Source: an uncultured Clostridia bacterium (GTDB taxonomy: Bacteria > Bacillota > Clostridia > Peptostreptococcales > Anaerovoracaceae). From it: a stretch of DNA of 64,000 bases. Positions 33,069-41,824 of the stretch are shown here, piece by piece (the stretch's first letter is position 1; each line of letters begins with the position of its first letter). The DNA lies in NCBI GenBank assembly GCA_938045615.1, contig CALIBC010000007.1, positions 12,036 through 76,035 of the forward strand, in the 5' to 3' direction. Position numbers and translations under genes: made by a program. Below the pieces are notes generated by a model. That model was not told where the DNA came from. It was given only the letters and a program-made list of their open reading frames with translations, and did not search any database.

Positions 33069-34115
33069 TCAATGCGCAACAAAAACCTTATCCGCTTTTA
33101 TTTGCCCACCGCCCTCATCCATGAACGCAACCCCCAGAAAGCTCATTTTTCCCCGCAAAATCCCATTTACCGAATAGGCTCTGTAAAATTCATTTCTTAC
33201 AGGAACAACAAATTCTTTCCCGGCATATGCGGGTTCTCTCAGAAGCTCGCACCTTTTTACGGGTACGGCGGCTCCGTTCAGAAATTTCCCGACGTCTTTT
33301 TCATTGAGGTTCAGTTCCCCAAAATTCTTCAGCATATCCGGGATCCGCAAGATTCCGGGCATCCGCAGGGTTTCGGGGATACCGTCCATATCCCGTGGTT
33401 GGGAAACAGCACTGCAAGTTTGGGAGACAGTATCCCGGGTTTGCCAAATATGCTCCAATTCGTCAAGTCCAAGCGCATGCTCTATCTCTGCGCTTCCGCA
33501 GGCCGTTCTTTGCAAGGCGCTCATTGCTGCATAAACGCCCAGCGCATCGCCTGCATCATCGCATATTGATCTGATATACGTTCCTTTTGAGCATGTCACC
33601 GAAAATGTCACACTCGATTCATAGCCTTTGCCGAGATTCATATTTTCAATTACAAGCTCTTTTATATAGACATTGCGACTAGGTATTTCAACATCTCTAC
33701 CCTCTCTTGCGTATTCATACAATCTCTTGCCGCCTACCCTGACCGCAGAATATATGGGCGGGCGCTGCCGAATTCTGCCGCTGAAACTCTCAAAAGCCTT
33801 ACGTATATGATTTTCCGTAATTTGGTTGACTCTTTGTTCGGTCACCGAACAAAGCTCCGTACCCCAAACATCCCCGCTGTCCGTTTTTTTTCCAAGCAGC
33901 ATCGAACATCTGTATGTTTTGAAGTCCATATCCAAATACTCCATTATTCTGGTAGCCCTGCCGACACATACCGGAAGCACGCCGGTCGCCATGGGATCGA
34001 GCGTTCCCGTATGCCCCACTTTTCTAAGCCCCAAAATTTTCCGGATTCGTCCGACAACATCGTGAGATGTCATATTCTGTTCCTTGTCGACTATAATTAT
34101 CCCGCTGATACCCAT
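33069..34115 (-). CDS. truB: tRNA pseudouridine-55 synthase
   Basis: TruB makes pseudouridine 55 in the T loop of tRNAs. The catalytic Asp lies in GTLDPMATGVLPVC (about residues 36-49), with HVGHTGTL-type context (RKVGHTGTL), and YSAVRVGGKRLYEYAR further on. The protein has 348 residues. A stretch at about 225-275 (TVSQTCSAVSQ to GIPETLRMPGILRIPDML) is poorly conserved and partly repetitive at DNA level, so it looks like an insertion before the C-terminal PUA-like part. ATG at 34115 chosen on family grounds; only a weak GGA site precedes it, and 18-bp repeats lie upstream. Confidence 0.94.
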   Translation of the reverse strand: MGISGIIIVDKEQNMTSHDVVGRIRKILGLRKVGHTGTLDPMATGVLPVCVGRATRIMEYLDMDFKTYRCSMLLGKKTDSGDVWGTELCSVTEQRVNQITENHIRKAFESFSGRIRQRPPIYSAVRVGGKRLYEYAREGRDVEIPSRNVYIKELVIENMNLGKGYESSVTFSVTCSKGTYIRSICDDAGDALGVYAAMSALQRTACGSAEIEHALGLDELEHIWQTRDTVSQTCSAVSQPRDMDGIPETLRMPGILRIPDMLKNFGELNLNEKDVGKFLNGAAVPVKRCELLREPAYAGKEFVVPVRNEFYRAYSVNGILRGKMSFLGVAFMDEGGGQIKADKVFVAH

Positions 34116-34120
34116 ACTCA

Positions 34121-34156
34121 ATCAAAGTCCATTATTAAATCAAAGTCCATTGTTAG
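34121..34156. repeat. Two tandem 18-bp repeats upstream of truB
   Basis: ATCAAAGTCCATTATTAA and ATCAAAGTCCATTGTTAG are adjacent and differ at two bases. A third copy is started (ATCAAA) at 34157. They sit in the short gap between nrnA and truB. Confidence 0.8.
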
Positions 34157-34191
34157 ATCAAAACTCGTATTGCTCGTTGTTCAATCCCGGC

Positions 34192-35169
34192 TCATTCCCC
34201 GAGCAACTTTGGATCTCCCAAAATCTTTTCCTTGAGTGCTTCCATCGTTTCCTTGAGGTTCATATGCACCGTGCAACCGGCGGCTTTCATATGTCCTCCT
34301 CCTCCAAATGCTTCCGCGATCTTTGAAACGTCACCCAAACGCTTTGCTCTGAGGCTGACTCTGCATGATTCCTCACCGTGTTCTTTGACAAACACCGCCA
34401 TTTCCACGCCATCGATGCTTCTCAGCTTTGCGACCACTCCTTCCGCATCCTCAAGCGAGGCGCCGTGTTTCTTAAGCATCTCACTCGATACATAGCCCAA
34501 AGCAAGTTTGCCGTCTGCATATATTTGTATCCTGCTAAGTATGTCGGCTTCAAGTCTTATCTTCCTGAGGCTTACGCGTTCATAAAGCTCCACACTCACC
34601 GCATTTGCGTCTATCCCGACCTCATACAGTTTTGCCACGATTTTGTGCGTCTCCCCTGACGTGTTGGAATACTGGAAATTCCCGGTATCGGTGGTGATCG
34701 CCGCAAAAATGGCTTCGCCCATCTCCTTGTCAAGTTCCACACCCATGGCAAGAAGCAGTTTGTATATCAACTGACCTGTGGCGGCGGAGTCCGGATCGAT
34801 ATAGTTGTAATCACAAAATCCGGTGGACGTCCCATGATGGTCTATGCATACAGTGGTTCCGCCTCCGAGAAATTTTCTCCTGCGCTTGGGAAATCTGCCG
34901 GGTTCCCCGCAATCCACACATACACAAACATCCGGACTTGGGATTATTCCAAAATCCTCCGTGCAGTAGCCTCTGTCCATGAACTTCAGATTGTCGGGAA
35001 TCTTATCTTCGAGCAGTATATATGCGTGTTTTCCCGCTTTCCTAAGCGCTATGCAAAGTGCTACAGCCGAGCCTATAGCGTCTCCGTCAACGTTTATGTG
35101 CGGAAATATCAGAACGCTGCTTGCCTTTTTAAGCACTTCCGCTATGACTTCAAACCTATCGTTATTCAT
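34192..35169 (-). CDS. nrnA: DHH-family bifunctional oligoribonuclease/PAP phosphatase (NrnA)
   Basis: NrnA hydrolyses nanoRNAs and 3'-phosphoadenosine 5'-phosphate. The 325 residues show the DHH-domain metal motifs HINVDGDAIGS near 24-34, CVDCGEPG, the signature CIDHHGTSTGF, and the C-terminal DHHA1 ending AFGGGGHMKAAGC. It overlaps the rbfA stop by 8 bp, a common arrangement (rbfA-nrnA-truB-ribF) in Firmicutes, so it is part of the ribosome operon. Confidence 0.95.
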   Translation of the reverse strand: MNNDRFEVIAEVLKKASSVLIFPHINVDGDAIGSAVALCIALRKAGKHAYILLEDKIPDNLKFMDRGYCTEDFGIIPSPDVCVCVDCGEPGRFPKRRRKFLGGGTTVCIDHHGTSTGFCDYNYIDPDSAATGQLIYKLLLAMGVELDKEMGEAIFAAITTDTGNFQYSNTSGETHKIVAKLYEVGIDANAVSVELYERVSLRKIRLEADILSRIQIYADGKLALGYVSSEMLKKHGASLEDAEGVVAKLRSIDGVEMAVFVKEHGEESCRVSLRAKRLGDVSKIAEAFGGGGHMKAAGCTVHMNLKETMEALKEKILGDPKLLGE

Positions 35170-35542
35170 CGTCTTTTTCCAAACTCTTCAACACATCCTC
35201 AATGTGTCTTCCGTATTCCATGGATTCATCCATCTTAAAGATCAACTCCGGTACATGTTTAAGTTTGATTTGCTTTCCGATCTCTCTACGTATCAAATTC
35301 TTTGCTTTTTCAAAGCTGTCAAGTACTTCCCTCTTTTTCGACACGGCTTTGGCGTGATCTTTTGAAATGTCCAAAACCGTTATATAGCACGTTGCATAGC
35401 CGCAGTCCCGAGTGACATCCACGGCCGTGATACTTATCATACTGCGCATAAGTCCGGGATCTTTCAATTCTCTCAGAAGCATGCTGCTGATGAGTTTGCG
35501 GATTTCTTCGCCGAGTCTCTCCTGTCTGTATCCTTTTCCCAT
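35162..35542 (-). CDS. rbfA: Ribosome-binding factor A
   Basis: RbfA is a small KH-fold factor that binds the 30S subunit during 16S rRNA processing and cold adaptation. The 126 residues begin with GYRQERLGEEIRKLISSMLLREL and include the ITAVDVTRDCGYATCYITVL strand pair and VPELIFKMDES, all typical. It follows infB after 12 bp. Confidence 0.96.
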   Translation of the reverse strand: MGKGYRQERLGEEIRKLISSMLLRELKDPGLMRSMISITAVDVTRDCGYATCYITVLDISKDHAKAVSKKREVLDSFEKAKNLIRREIGKQIKLKHVPELIFKMDESMEYGRHIEDVLKSLEKDDE

Positions 35543-35554
35543 ACGACGACCCCT

Positions 35555-38500
35555 TTAAATTTCAACCATCGTGAAACACTCTATCACATCTTCTTCTTTG
35601 ATATCGTTGTAACCCTCGATTCCTATACCGCACTCATAGCCCTGAGCGACTTCTTTTGCATCGTCTTTGAACCTCTTCAGAGATGACACTTTTCCCTCGT
35701 GAATCACTATACCGTCTCTCACCAGACGAATGGACTCGTTTCTCACAATCTTGCCCTCTGTGACGTAAGCTCCTCCGATGATGCCTACACCCGGAACCTT
35801 GAAGGTATCCCTGATCTCCGCTTTTCCAAGAACTTCTTCTTTGAACTCGGGATCAAGCATTCCCTTTATGGCAGCCTCCACGTCGTTGATCACATCATAG
35901 ATAACTCTGTACAGCCTTATTTCAACCCCGTGACGATCGGCAAGCGCCGATATGGCGGTACTCGGTCTTACGTTAAATCCGATTATCACCGCATCGGAAG
36001 TTTCCGCCAGCATTATGTCCGACTCCGTCACTGTGCCGACCCCGGAATGAATGACATTGACTTTTGCCGCATCGTCATTCAGCTTCTCAAGAGAGGACAT
36101 CAAAGCTCCCACGGAACCCTGCACATCGCCTTTGACGATAACATTGAGTTCCTTGACTTCACCCTCGCCGATCCTGCTGAAAAGCTTGTCGAAGGTCATG
36201 CCGGAGTTCTTTGCCATGACTTCCTCACGCAGTTTCTCCTGCCTATTTCCGGCAATTTCCCTTGCGGTCTTGTCGTCTCTTACTACATTGAACTCATCCC
36301 CCGCTTGCGGAACATCCGTAAGCCCGAGAATCTCAACTGCGGTTGCAGGTCCGGCTTTCTTGATGGTTTCACCTCTGTAATCGGTCATCAGTCGTATCCT
36401 GCCGGAACATGTTCCTGCGACTATGCTCTGTCCCGCCTGAAGCGTTCCGTTGAGAACCAGAAGCGAAGCTACCGGGCCTTTTGCCTTGTCGAGCCTTGCC
36501 TCTATCACCGAACCGAGCGCAAGCCTGTCAGGGTTTGCTTTCAGTTCCATGACTTCCGCCTGAAGCAGAATCATTTCCAAAAGATTGGTTATCCCCTCAC
36601 CCGTCTTTGCGGACACAGGTACGGAAATAACTTCTCCTCCCCAGTCCTCTACGAGAACCTCGTGGTCGGCCAGGTCTTTTTTTACACGGTCGGGATTTGC
36701 TCCCGGCTTGTCCATCTTGTTTATCGCAACTATGATCGGCACGCCGGCCGCTTTTGCGTGGCTTATGGATTCTATGGTCTGAGGTTTTACACTGTCATCG
36801 GCCGCAACCACAAGAACCGCAATATCGGTAACATGTGCTCCGCGTGCACGCATAGCCGTAAAAGCCTCGTGTCCCGGTGTATCCAAGAACACGATTCTGT
36901 GTCCGTTGATGCTTACTTCCGACGCCCCGATGTGTTGAGTAATTCCTCCCGACTCGCTCTTTGTGACATTGGTGGATCTGATCGCATCGAGCAGCGAAGT
37001 CTTACCGTGATCGACGTGTCCCATAACCGTAATAACAGGAGGTCTGTCGCGAAGATCTTTTTCTCTGTCGGCAAACGTTTCTATGCCTTCTTCGATTATT
37101 TCTTCCTCGACGTTGTCCGCAATGACCGTGATACCCAATTCTTCCGCCAGGATCATCATTGTTTCTTCATCGATGTTCTGGTTGATATTAGCCATCACTC
37201 CAAGTTTCATTAGGCTCATTATCACTTTCGATTTTGAGATCTCGGTCTGCTCGCAAAATCCCGCCACCGTGATCGGCAAATTCATCTTGAAAGTACCTTC
37301 AGGCAAAATTTCCTCAATGACCTCTTCAACGACTTCCTGCTTAGGTTTGACGTACTTCTTCCTTTCTTTCTTTTCAAGCGACTTTCGCTCAAGCTTGGCG
37401 AACTTGTTGTGCTCCTGCCTCTTGTCGTAGCTTCGTCTGTCGTCTCTGCGGTTTCTACTGCTTTTGCCATCCGTCCCGGCGGATGTCGCCGTTCTTTTTG
37501 CTCCGCCCCGGCTGCTCTGTGCTCTGCCTGCGTCGCGGCCGCCGTCTCTTGAAAAGCCCCGTTCTCTGTCAGAAGCGCCTCTGTGTTCACCGGCTCCGTC
37601 GATGCGTCCGCCTCTTCTCTCACCGTCTTTTCTTCCTGCGCTTCTGTCTCTGCGGCCGCTTCTCTCTGAGCGCTCACTTCTGTATTCTGTCGTAGAGGAA
37701 TCCGAACTTCCGGCGCCCGGAGCACGACGTCCTCCTCGTCTGTCGCCTCTGCGATCTGCGGCGGTGCGTTGTTCGTCTCTTCTTTGCACCGCTCTTTTCC
37801 TTGCATTTTCTTCACTTGCGGCTTTTCTGGCATTCTCTCTGCGAAGAACGTCTTCCGCTTTTGCGACTATCTTTATCCCCGACACGCGCCGGTTCTCGGA
37901 ATCCAGTTTTTTTACGGCTACCTGCTCTTTTTTCGCATCTTTTTCTTTTGTGCCTTTTTCTTTTGCGTCCACGCCGTGGGAATCCTGAGCCGCAACTTTT
38001 CCGCTTTTTTGTTCCTTGTTTGCGTTATTTGCGCTTTCGCTGCGTTTTGTCTTTTTTTCGGCGTCGGTCTTTCCCGCAGGTACGACGGTTGCCGTGTTTT
38101 TTGAAAGCTTTGCTTCAGCGGTTGTTTCGGGCTCCGTGCTCTTTGGGGTTTTTGCTTCATCGGCTGCGGCGCCCCTCTTGCTTTTTACAACCTTTGTTTC
38201 AGCGGTCGCAACAGCTTCATTGCTTTTTGCAGCCTTTGCTTCGGCAGCCGCAGCGTTTTCCTCTCTTTTTGCAAACAGACTTTCATCCACGATAGGTTTA
38301 CCCTCGGGCGGCTTGGGTTTGCTCGCCAAAAAACTCTCATTGATTATCGGCGTTCCTACCGGTATCTTTCTTCCCGTCTTGCTCACTTTTTTTGCCTTAT
38401 CTTTATTTGCCCCCGCATCGCGTCCGACTTCCGGTTCCTTGTCCGGCTTTCCGCCATTTCCCGCCGCAGTTTCGGCATCTGCGGTTTTTTCCGCCTTTAT

Positions 38501-38665
38501 TTTTACGGATTTCTTCACTTCCCCGGATCTGATCGCTTCCACTTCCGGATCCGTCAACGCAGTCATGTGACTTTTCAATTCTATTCCCAATGATCCTGCT
38601 CTTGCGATAAGGTCCTTGCTCTGAATCCCCATTTCCTTTGCAAGTTCATATACCTTTTTCTTCAT
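35555..38665 (-). CDS. infB: Translation initiation factor IF-2
   Basis: IF-2 is the GTPase that places initiator tRNA on the 30S subunit. The conserved part begins near residue 450: IF2_N-type helices, then the G domain with GHVDHGKTSLLD, DTPGHEAF and NKMDKPG, and domains II-IV to the end. A short IF2_N domain also opens the protein (KKKVYELAKEMGIQSKDLIARA). Between them lie about 380 residues of low complexity: first Ala/Lys/Glu-rich with AEAKAAKSNEA-like repeats, then an Arg/Gly/Ser/Asp-rich stretch (about 280-420). At 1036 residues it is long for a Firmicute. The ATG overlaps the ylxQ stop (ATGA). Confidence 0.97.
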   Translation of the reverse strand: MKKKVYELAKEMGIQSKDLIARAGSLGIELKSHMTALTDPEVEAIRSGEVKKSVKIKAEKTADAETAAGNGGKPDKEPEVGRDAGANKDKAKKVSKTGRKIPVGTPIINESFLASKPKPPEGKPIVDESLFAKREENAAAAEAKAAKSNEAVATAETKVVKSKRGAAADEAKTPKSTEPETTAEAKLSKNTATVVPAGKTDAEKKTKRSESANNANKEQKSGKVAAQDSHGVDAKEKGTKEKDAKKEQVAVKKLDSENRRVSGIKIVAKAEDVLRRENARKAASEENARKRAVQRRDEQRTAADRRGDRRGGRRAPGAGSSDSSTTEYRSERSERSGRRDRSAGRKDGERRGGRIDGAGEHRGASDRERGFSRDGGRDAGRAQSSRGGAKRTATSAGTDGKSSRNRRDDRRSYDKRQEHNKFAKLERKSLEKKERKKYVKPKQEVVEEVIEEILPEGTFKMNLPITVAGFCEQTEISKSKVIMSLMKLGVMANINQNIDEETMMILAEELGITVIADNVEEEIIEEGIETFADREKDLRDRPPVITVMGHVDHGKTSLLDAIRSTNVTKSESGGITQHIGASEVSINGHRIVFLDTPGHEAFTAMRARGAHVTDIAVLVVAADDSVKPQTIESISHAKAAGVPIIVAINKMDKPGANPDRVKKDLADHEVLVEDWGGEVISVPVSAKTGEGITNLLEMILLQAEVMELKANPDRLALGSVIEARLDKAKGPVASLLVLNGTLQAGQSIVAGTCSGRIRLMTDYRGETIKKAGPATAVEILGLTDVPQAGDEFNVVRDDKTAREIAGNRQEKLREEVMAKNSGMTFDKLFSRIGEGEVKELNVIVKGDVQGSVGALMSSLEKLNDDAAKVNVIHSGVGTVTESDIMLAETSDAVIIGFNVRPSTAISALADRHGVEIRLYRVIYDVINDVEAAIKGMLDPEFKEEVLGKAEIRDTFKVPGVGIIGGAYVTEGKIVRNESIRLVRDGIVIHEGKVSSLKRFKDDAKEVAQGYECGIGIEGYNDIKEEDVIECFTMVEI

Positions 38666-38994
38666 AAGAACACCTCTCTTTCTGATCGTATGCGGTCAAT
38701 CTCATTTTTTACAATCCGGGCGAAATTCCGATCCGTCAAGGCAAACACGCTGTTTTCGCCATTGCCGGTGGCATGAGACAATTTCTCTTTTGTTCCAAAT
38801 ACACGGCATTCCACATTCCGCCCCGCGCACTTCTGAGTCATCTTTTTTTTCGTATTGTCGGACGCATCCTCCGCAACGATCAACAATTTGACCTTTCTCC
38901 TTGCAATGAGCGATAAACTTGTGTTGTATCCTGTCTGCAAAGCCCCGGCTTTTGCGGCAAAACCCATGTAGCTCCATAATTTATCACTCGGCAT
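38662..38994 (-). CDS. L7Ae-family ribosomal protein YlxQ
   Basis: The 110-residue L7Ae/L30e-fold RNA-binding protein has the family core LWSYMGFAAKAGALQTGYN, KVKLLIVAEDASDNTKKKM and a CRVFGTKEKLSHATG-like C-terminal part. YlxQ binds K-turn RNA and is a non-essential ribosome component. It lies in the conserved place between ylxR and infB, overlapping both neighbours by a few bases. Confidence 0.92.
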   Translation of the reverse strand: MPSDKLWSYMGFAAKAGALQTGYNTSLSLIARRKVKLLIVAEDASDNTKKKMTQKCAGRNVECRVFGTKEKLSHATGNGENSVFALTDRNFARIVKNEIDRIRSEREVFL

Positions 38995-39241
38995 CTTCTA
39001 TTTCCTCTGTCAGTTTTTTAAAAACATCATCCGTCATTTCCTGCGAAAAATTCTGCCTGAACGCCCTGTTGAACGCTCTTCGTTTTTTCGCGTTTTCAAT
39101 ACATAAGGCGCTTTTGCAAATGTATGTGCCCCGTCCCGGCGCAAGACCGTCCCCGTCCCGGCGCAGGATTCCGTCACTGCATACGATCCGCAAAAGTTCC
39201 GCCTTCGGTTTTGATTCCATGCAACCTACACAACGTCGCAT
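38984..39241 (-). CDS. YlxR/RnpM-family RNA-binding protein (DUF448)
   Basis: The family has been linked to RNase P control (RnpM). The 85 residues starting at the ATG at 39241 give the full DUF448 fold: RRCVGCMESKPKAELLRIV, then the GRGTYICKSALCIENAKKRRAFNRAFR signature. A longer frame starting at 39325 would overlap 70 bp of nusA and is rejected. The nusA stop lies 14 bp upstream, and the nusA end (CAGGAGTAA) supplies an AGGAG 15-17 bp from the ATG. It overlaps ylxQ by 11 bp. Confidence 0.92.
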   Translation of the reverse strand: MRRCVGCMESKPKAELLRIVCSDGILRRDGDGLAPGRGTYICKSALCIENAKKRRAFNRAFRQNFSQEMTDDVFKKLTEEIEDAE

Positions 39242-39254
39242 AGGTTCTGTCGCT

Positions 39255-40493
39255 TTACTCCTGTGTCGGCTCAAGAGCACCTTCCTCCTCAGCGAGCGAA
39301 TCACCCGTTTCTTCCGGTTTTGCATCTTGTTCAGTCAGCACTTCCCCGCCTTCCGCTTCATATTCATCGCCGTACTCTTCACCGTACTCTTCGCTCTCGT
39401 AAAATTCTTCTTCAGGTACTTCATCGTAAAAATCAGCTCCGACATCCGCATTTTCGTATTCGCCGCTGCTTTTTATATCAATTTTCCAACCGCTGACCTT
39501 GGCCGCCAACCTGACATTTTGCCCCTGCTTTCCGATCGCCAGTGAAAGCTGGTGATCCGGCACTATAACGGTTGCAATCTTTTCCTCATAGTTGTCTATT
39601 ATAACATCTTCCACGGCGGCGGGACTCAGAACGTTGGTTATGAGTTCAAGCGGATCGTCACTCCATGAGATGATGTCTATCTTCTCCCCGTTGAGTTCAT
39701 CCACTACATTCTGCACCCGGCTACCTCTTGGACCTACGCAGGCACCCACAGGATCGACATTTTCATCTTCCGAGAACACCGCCATCTTGGTTCTGGATCC
39801 CGCTTCTCTTGCAATTCCCAATATCTCAACCGTGCCGTCCTGTATCTCGGGCACTTCAAGTTCAAACAACATCTTTACAAGGCAAGGGTGTGATCTGGAA
39901 AGGAAAACCTGCGGTCCTTTCGCCGTTTTCTTTACGTCCATTATGTAGACTTTCAGTCTTTGGTGCACCCGAAACGTCTCTCCCCGAACCTGCTCATTCG
40001 CAGACAATATACCCTCGGCATTTCCTATGTTTATGAACATCGTCTCGCCGCTCTTTCTCTGCACGGTTCCGGTGATTATTTCGCCTTTCCTACTTATAAA
40101 TTCATCATAGACCATACCTCTTTCGGCCTCTCTGATACGCTGCACGACGACCTGCTTTGCGGTTTGCGCCGCTATCCTTCCGAAGTCCCTGGGCGTCACC
40201 GCAAATTCTATGGCATCCCCTATCTCATATCTTGGGTCGATCTCATGGGCTTCTTCGAGCGTCATCTGGGTCATATAATCGGTGAGTTCATCATCCGGCA
40301 TTATTTCCTTTTTCATAAGTACCGTGACATCCCCATCCACGGGATCGATCGAGACTCTGACATTCTCAGCGGTCCCGTAGTTTTTCTTATATGCGGAAAC
40401 CAGTGCGGATTCAATAGTTTCAAGCAAAACCTCTTTCGGTATATGCTTTTCTCTTTCGAGTTCCCCCATGGCATCAATAAATTCTTTGTTCAT
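39255..40493 (-). CDS. nusA: Transcription termination/antitermination protein NusA
   Basis: NusA binds RNA polymerase and nascent RNA and modulates pausing and termination. The 412 residues show the N-terminal polymerase-binding domain (MNKEFIDAMGELEREKHIP), the S1 domain (GEIITGTVQRKSG), KH1 (SRTKMAVFSEDENVDPVGACVG) and KH2 (HQLSLAIGKQGQNVRLAAKVSGW). A tail of about 60 residues is extremely acidic (EEEFYESEEYGEEYGDEYEA), which is longer than in most Gram-positives. It starts about 40 bp after rimP in the usual rimP-nusA order. Confidence 0.97.
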   Translation of the reverse strand: MNKEFIDAMGELEREKHIPKEVLLETIESALVSAYKKNYGTAENVRVSIDPVDGDVTVLMKKEIMPDDELTDYMTQMTLEEAHEIDPRYEIGDAIEFAVTPRDFGRIAAQTAKQVVVQRIREAERGMVYDEFISRKGEIITGTVQRKSGETMFINIGNAEGILSANEQVRGETFRVHQRLKVYIMDVKKTAKGPQVFLSRSHPCLVKMLFELEVPEIQDGTVEILGIAREAGSRTKMAVFSEDENVDPVGACVGPRGSRVQNVVDELNGEKIDIISWSDDPLELITNVLSPAAVEDVIIDNYEEKIATVIVPDHQLSLAIGKQGQNVRLAAKVSGWKIDIKSSGEYENADVGADFYDEVPEEEFYESEEYGEEYGDEYEAEGGEVLTEQDAKPEETGDSLAEEEGALEPTQE

Positions 40494-40532
40494 CTATATT
40501 TACCTCCATAATTCGCCTTGATGAATTTTCTC

Positions 40533-41036
40533 TCAAAAGATCACGGCAAGGTTCGTTTTTGCGACATCTTCTTCTTTGAAAGAATACACTTCCCCGTCAT
40601 CTGTTTCAATTTCTATACAACCCTCGCGCAGTCCTTTGAGTACTCCGCGGAACTCTTTCTTTCCCTCGTAATTCTTATAAAGTTTTACATCCACAATATC
40701 GCCCGCAAACCTTTCATAATCTTTAGGCTCAAAAAGCCGCCTGTCAAGACCCGGTGAGCTGACTTCAAGAATGTAGTTGCCCGAAATGGGATCATCTCTG
40801 TCCAGATATTCCGAAAGAACCCTGCTCACCTTTTCGCAATCCTCGGTGCTCACATATTCCCCGCCGATTCCTCCCTCGCAGGATCCCAATCCCGCAGCTT
40901 TCTTATCTATATAGACCCTCAGATATCTCTCTTTCCCCTCTTTCTTGAACTCTGAATTGTATAGTTCCAAACCGTTTTCATCCAGAAACTCCGTTAGATA
41001 ATCGTTCAATAATTCTTTAATCCGCACTTTAGCCAT
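40533..41036 (-). CDS. rimP: Ribosome maturation factor RimP
   Basis: RimP helps the 30S subunit mature by speeding binding of S12 and others. Seen in the sequence: an N-terminal RimP domain with ILEVSSPGLDRRLFEPKDYERFAG, and a C-terminal SH3-like domain with GVLKGLREGCIEIE. The ATG at 41036 gives 167 residues and has AGAGGGG 8 bp upstream; a TTG at 41054 is less likely. It is the first gene of the large operon down to ribF and is preceded by a promoter and a hairpin leader. Confidence 0.95.
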   Translation of the reverse strand: MAKVRIKELLNDYLTEFLDENGLELYNSEFKKEGKERYLRVYIDKKAAGLGSCEGGIGGEYVSTEDCEKVSRVLSEYLDRDDPISGNYILEVSSPGLDRRLFEPKDYERFAGDIVDVKLYKNYEGKKEFRGVLKGLREGCIEIETDDGEVYSFKEEDVAKTNLAVIF

Positions 41037-41057
41037 CGGGCTTACCCCTCTCAAAAT

Positions 41058-41086
41058 TTAAAGAGTGGGCGCATCCCACTCTTTAA
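41058..41086 (-). promoter_or_regulatory. Perfect 12-bp hairpin in the rimP leader (possible attenuator)
   Basis: TTAAAGAGTGGG and CCCACTCTTTAA pair perfectly around a 5-nt loop, then ATTTTGAG follows on the minus strand. It sits between the promoter at 41112-41140 and the rimP start, hence within the leader. It could also stop transcripts from the ABC operon upstream. Only four Us follow, so termination would be inefficient. Confidence 0.7.
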
Positions 41087-41111
41087 GTAAACTCTTTATT
41101 CACTTTTGGGT

Positions 41112-41140
41112 AGTTTAACACAGATGTGTGAAGCTGTCAA
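41112..41140 (-). promoter_or_regulatory. Promoter of the rimP-nusA-infB operon
   Basis: TTGACA (41135-41140) and TAAACT (41112-41117) are 17 bp apart on the minus strand. Predicted transcription start is near 41105, giving a leader of about 70 nt. Confidence 0.8.
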
Positions 41141-41155
41141 ACAGGAAATATGCAT

Positions 41156-41824
41156 TCACCTCACAATCATCCCATCCTCAAGGTTAAGTACACGATCGCA
41201 CCGCGAGGCTATTTCCGGGTCATGTGTGACTATGATGACCGTCCTTTCCGACTCTTTAATTCCGGCGAGCACCTCCATAATCTCATTTGAGGTACGCTTA
41301 TCCAAAGCTCCCGTCGGTTCATCTGCCAAGATTATGCCTGCGCCCGCAATCAATGCTCTGGCTATTGCAACACGTTGTTTTTGACCGCCCGACAACTGAT
41401 GTGGATATCGTTTTGCCTTTTCCTCAATTCGCATTTGCTTCAACATGTCAAAAATCAACCCCGCTTGCTCTTTTTTAGGCACATTCGAGTACAGAAGAGG
41501 TAACCTTACATTTTGTTCCACCGTATATCTATCGATTAACGCAAAATCCTGCATCACAAATCCAAGTTGGGCATTTCTCAAATTTGCCAGTTCCCTGTCT
41601 TTGAGCGATGCCGTATCCCTGTCCATCAATCGATATGTTCCTGAATCGGCGGTATCCAACAGCCCCATGACATTGAGCAGCGTCGTTTTGCCCGATCCCG
41701 ACGTCCCCACAATACCGACCATTTCGCCACTTTCAACTTCAATATTCACATTCTTAAGTGCTTCAACTTTATAGTCGATGCTGCTGTACACTTTCCCAAT
41801 ATTGATCAATTCCATCACTTTCAT
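41156..41824 (-). CDS. ABC transporter ATPase (MacB/LolD-type)
   Basis: The 222-residue ATPase drives the two FtsX-like permeases encoded upstream. Walker A GTSGSGKTT near 36-44, signature LSGGQKQRVAIARAL, Walker B IILADEPTGALD and the switch His (VTHDPEIA) are intact. It belongs to the MacB/LolD/SalX group used for mechanotransmission rather than classic import. The ATG overlaps the permease stop (ATGA). A promoter for rimP starts right after its stop, so the operon ends here. Confidence 0.94.
   Translation of the reverse strand: MKVMELINIGKVYSSIDYKVEALKNVNIEVESGEMVGIVGTSGSGKTTLLNVMGLLDTADSGTYRLMDRDTASLKDRELANLRNAQLGFVMQDFALIDRYTVEQNVRLPLLYSNVPKKEQAGLIFDMLKQMRIEEKAKRYPHQLSGGQKQRVAIARALIAGAGIILADEPTGALDKRTSNEIMEVLAGIKESERTVIIVTHDPEIASRCDRVLNLEDGMIVR

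Noticed and set aside
35699..37213. Open frame of 504 codons on the plus strand
   Set aside because: It lies antisense to the conserved G domain of infB and shows no protein family signal.
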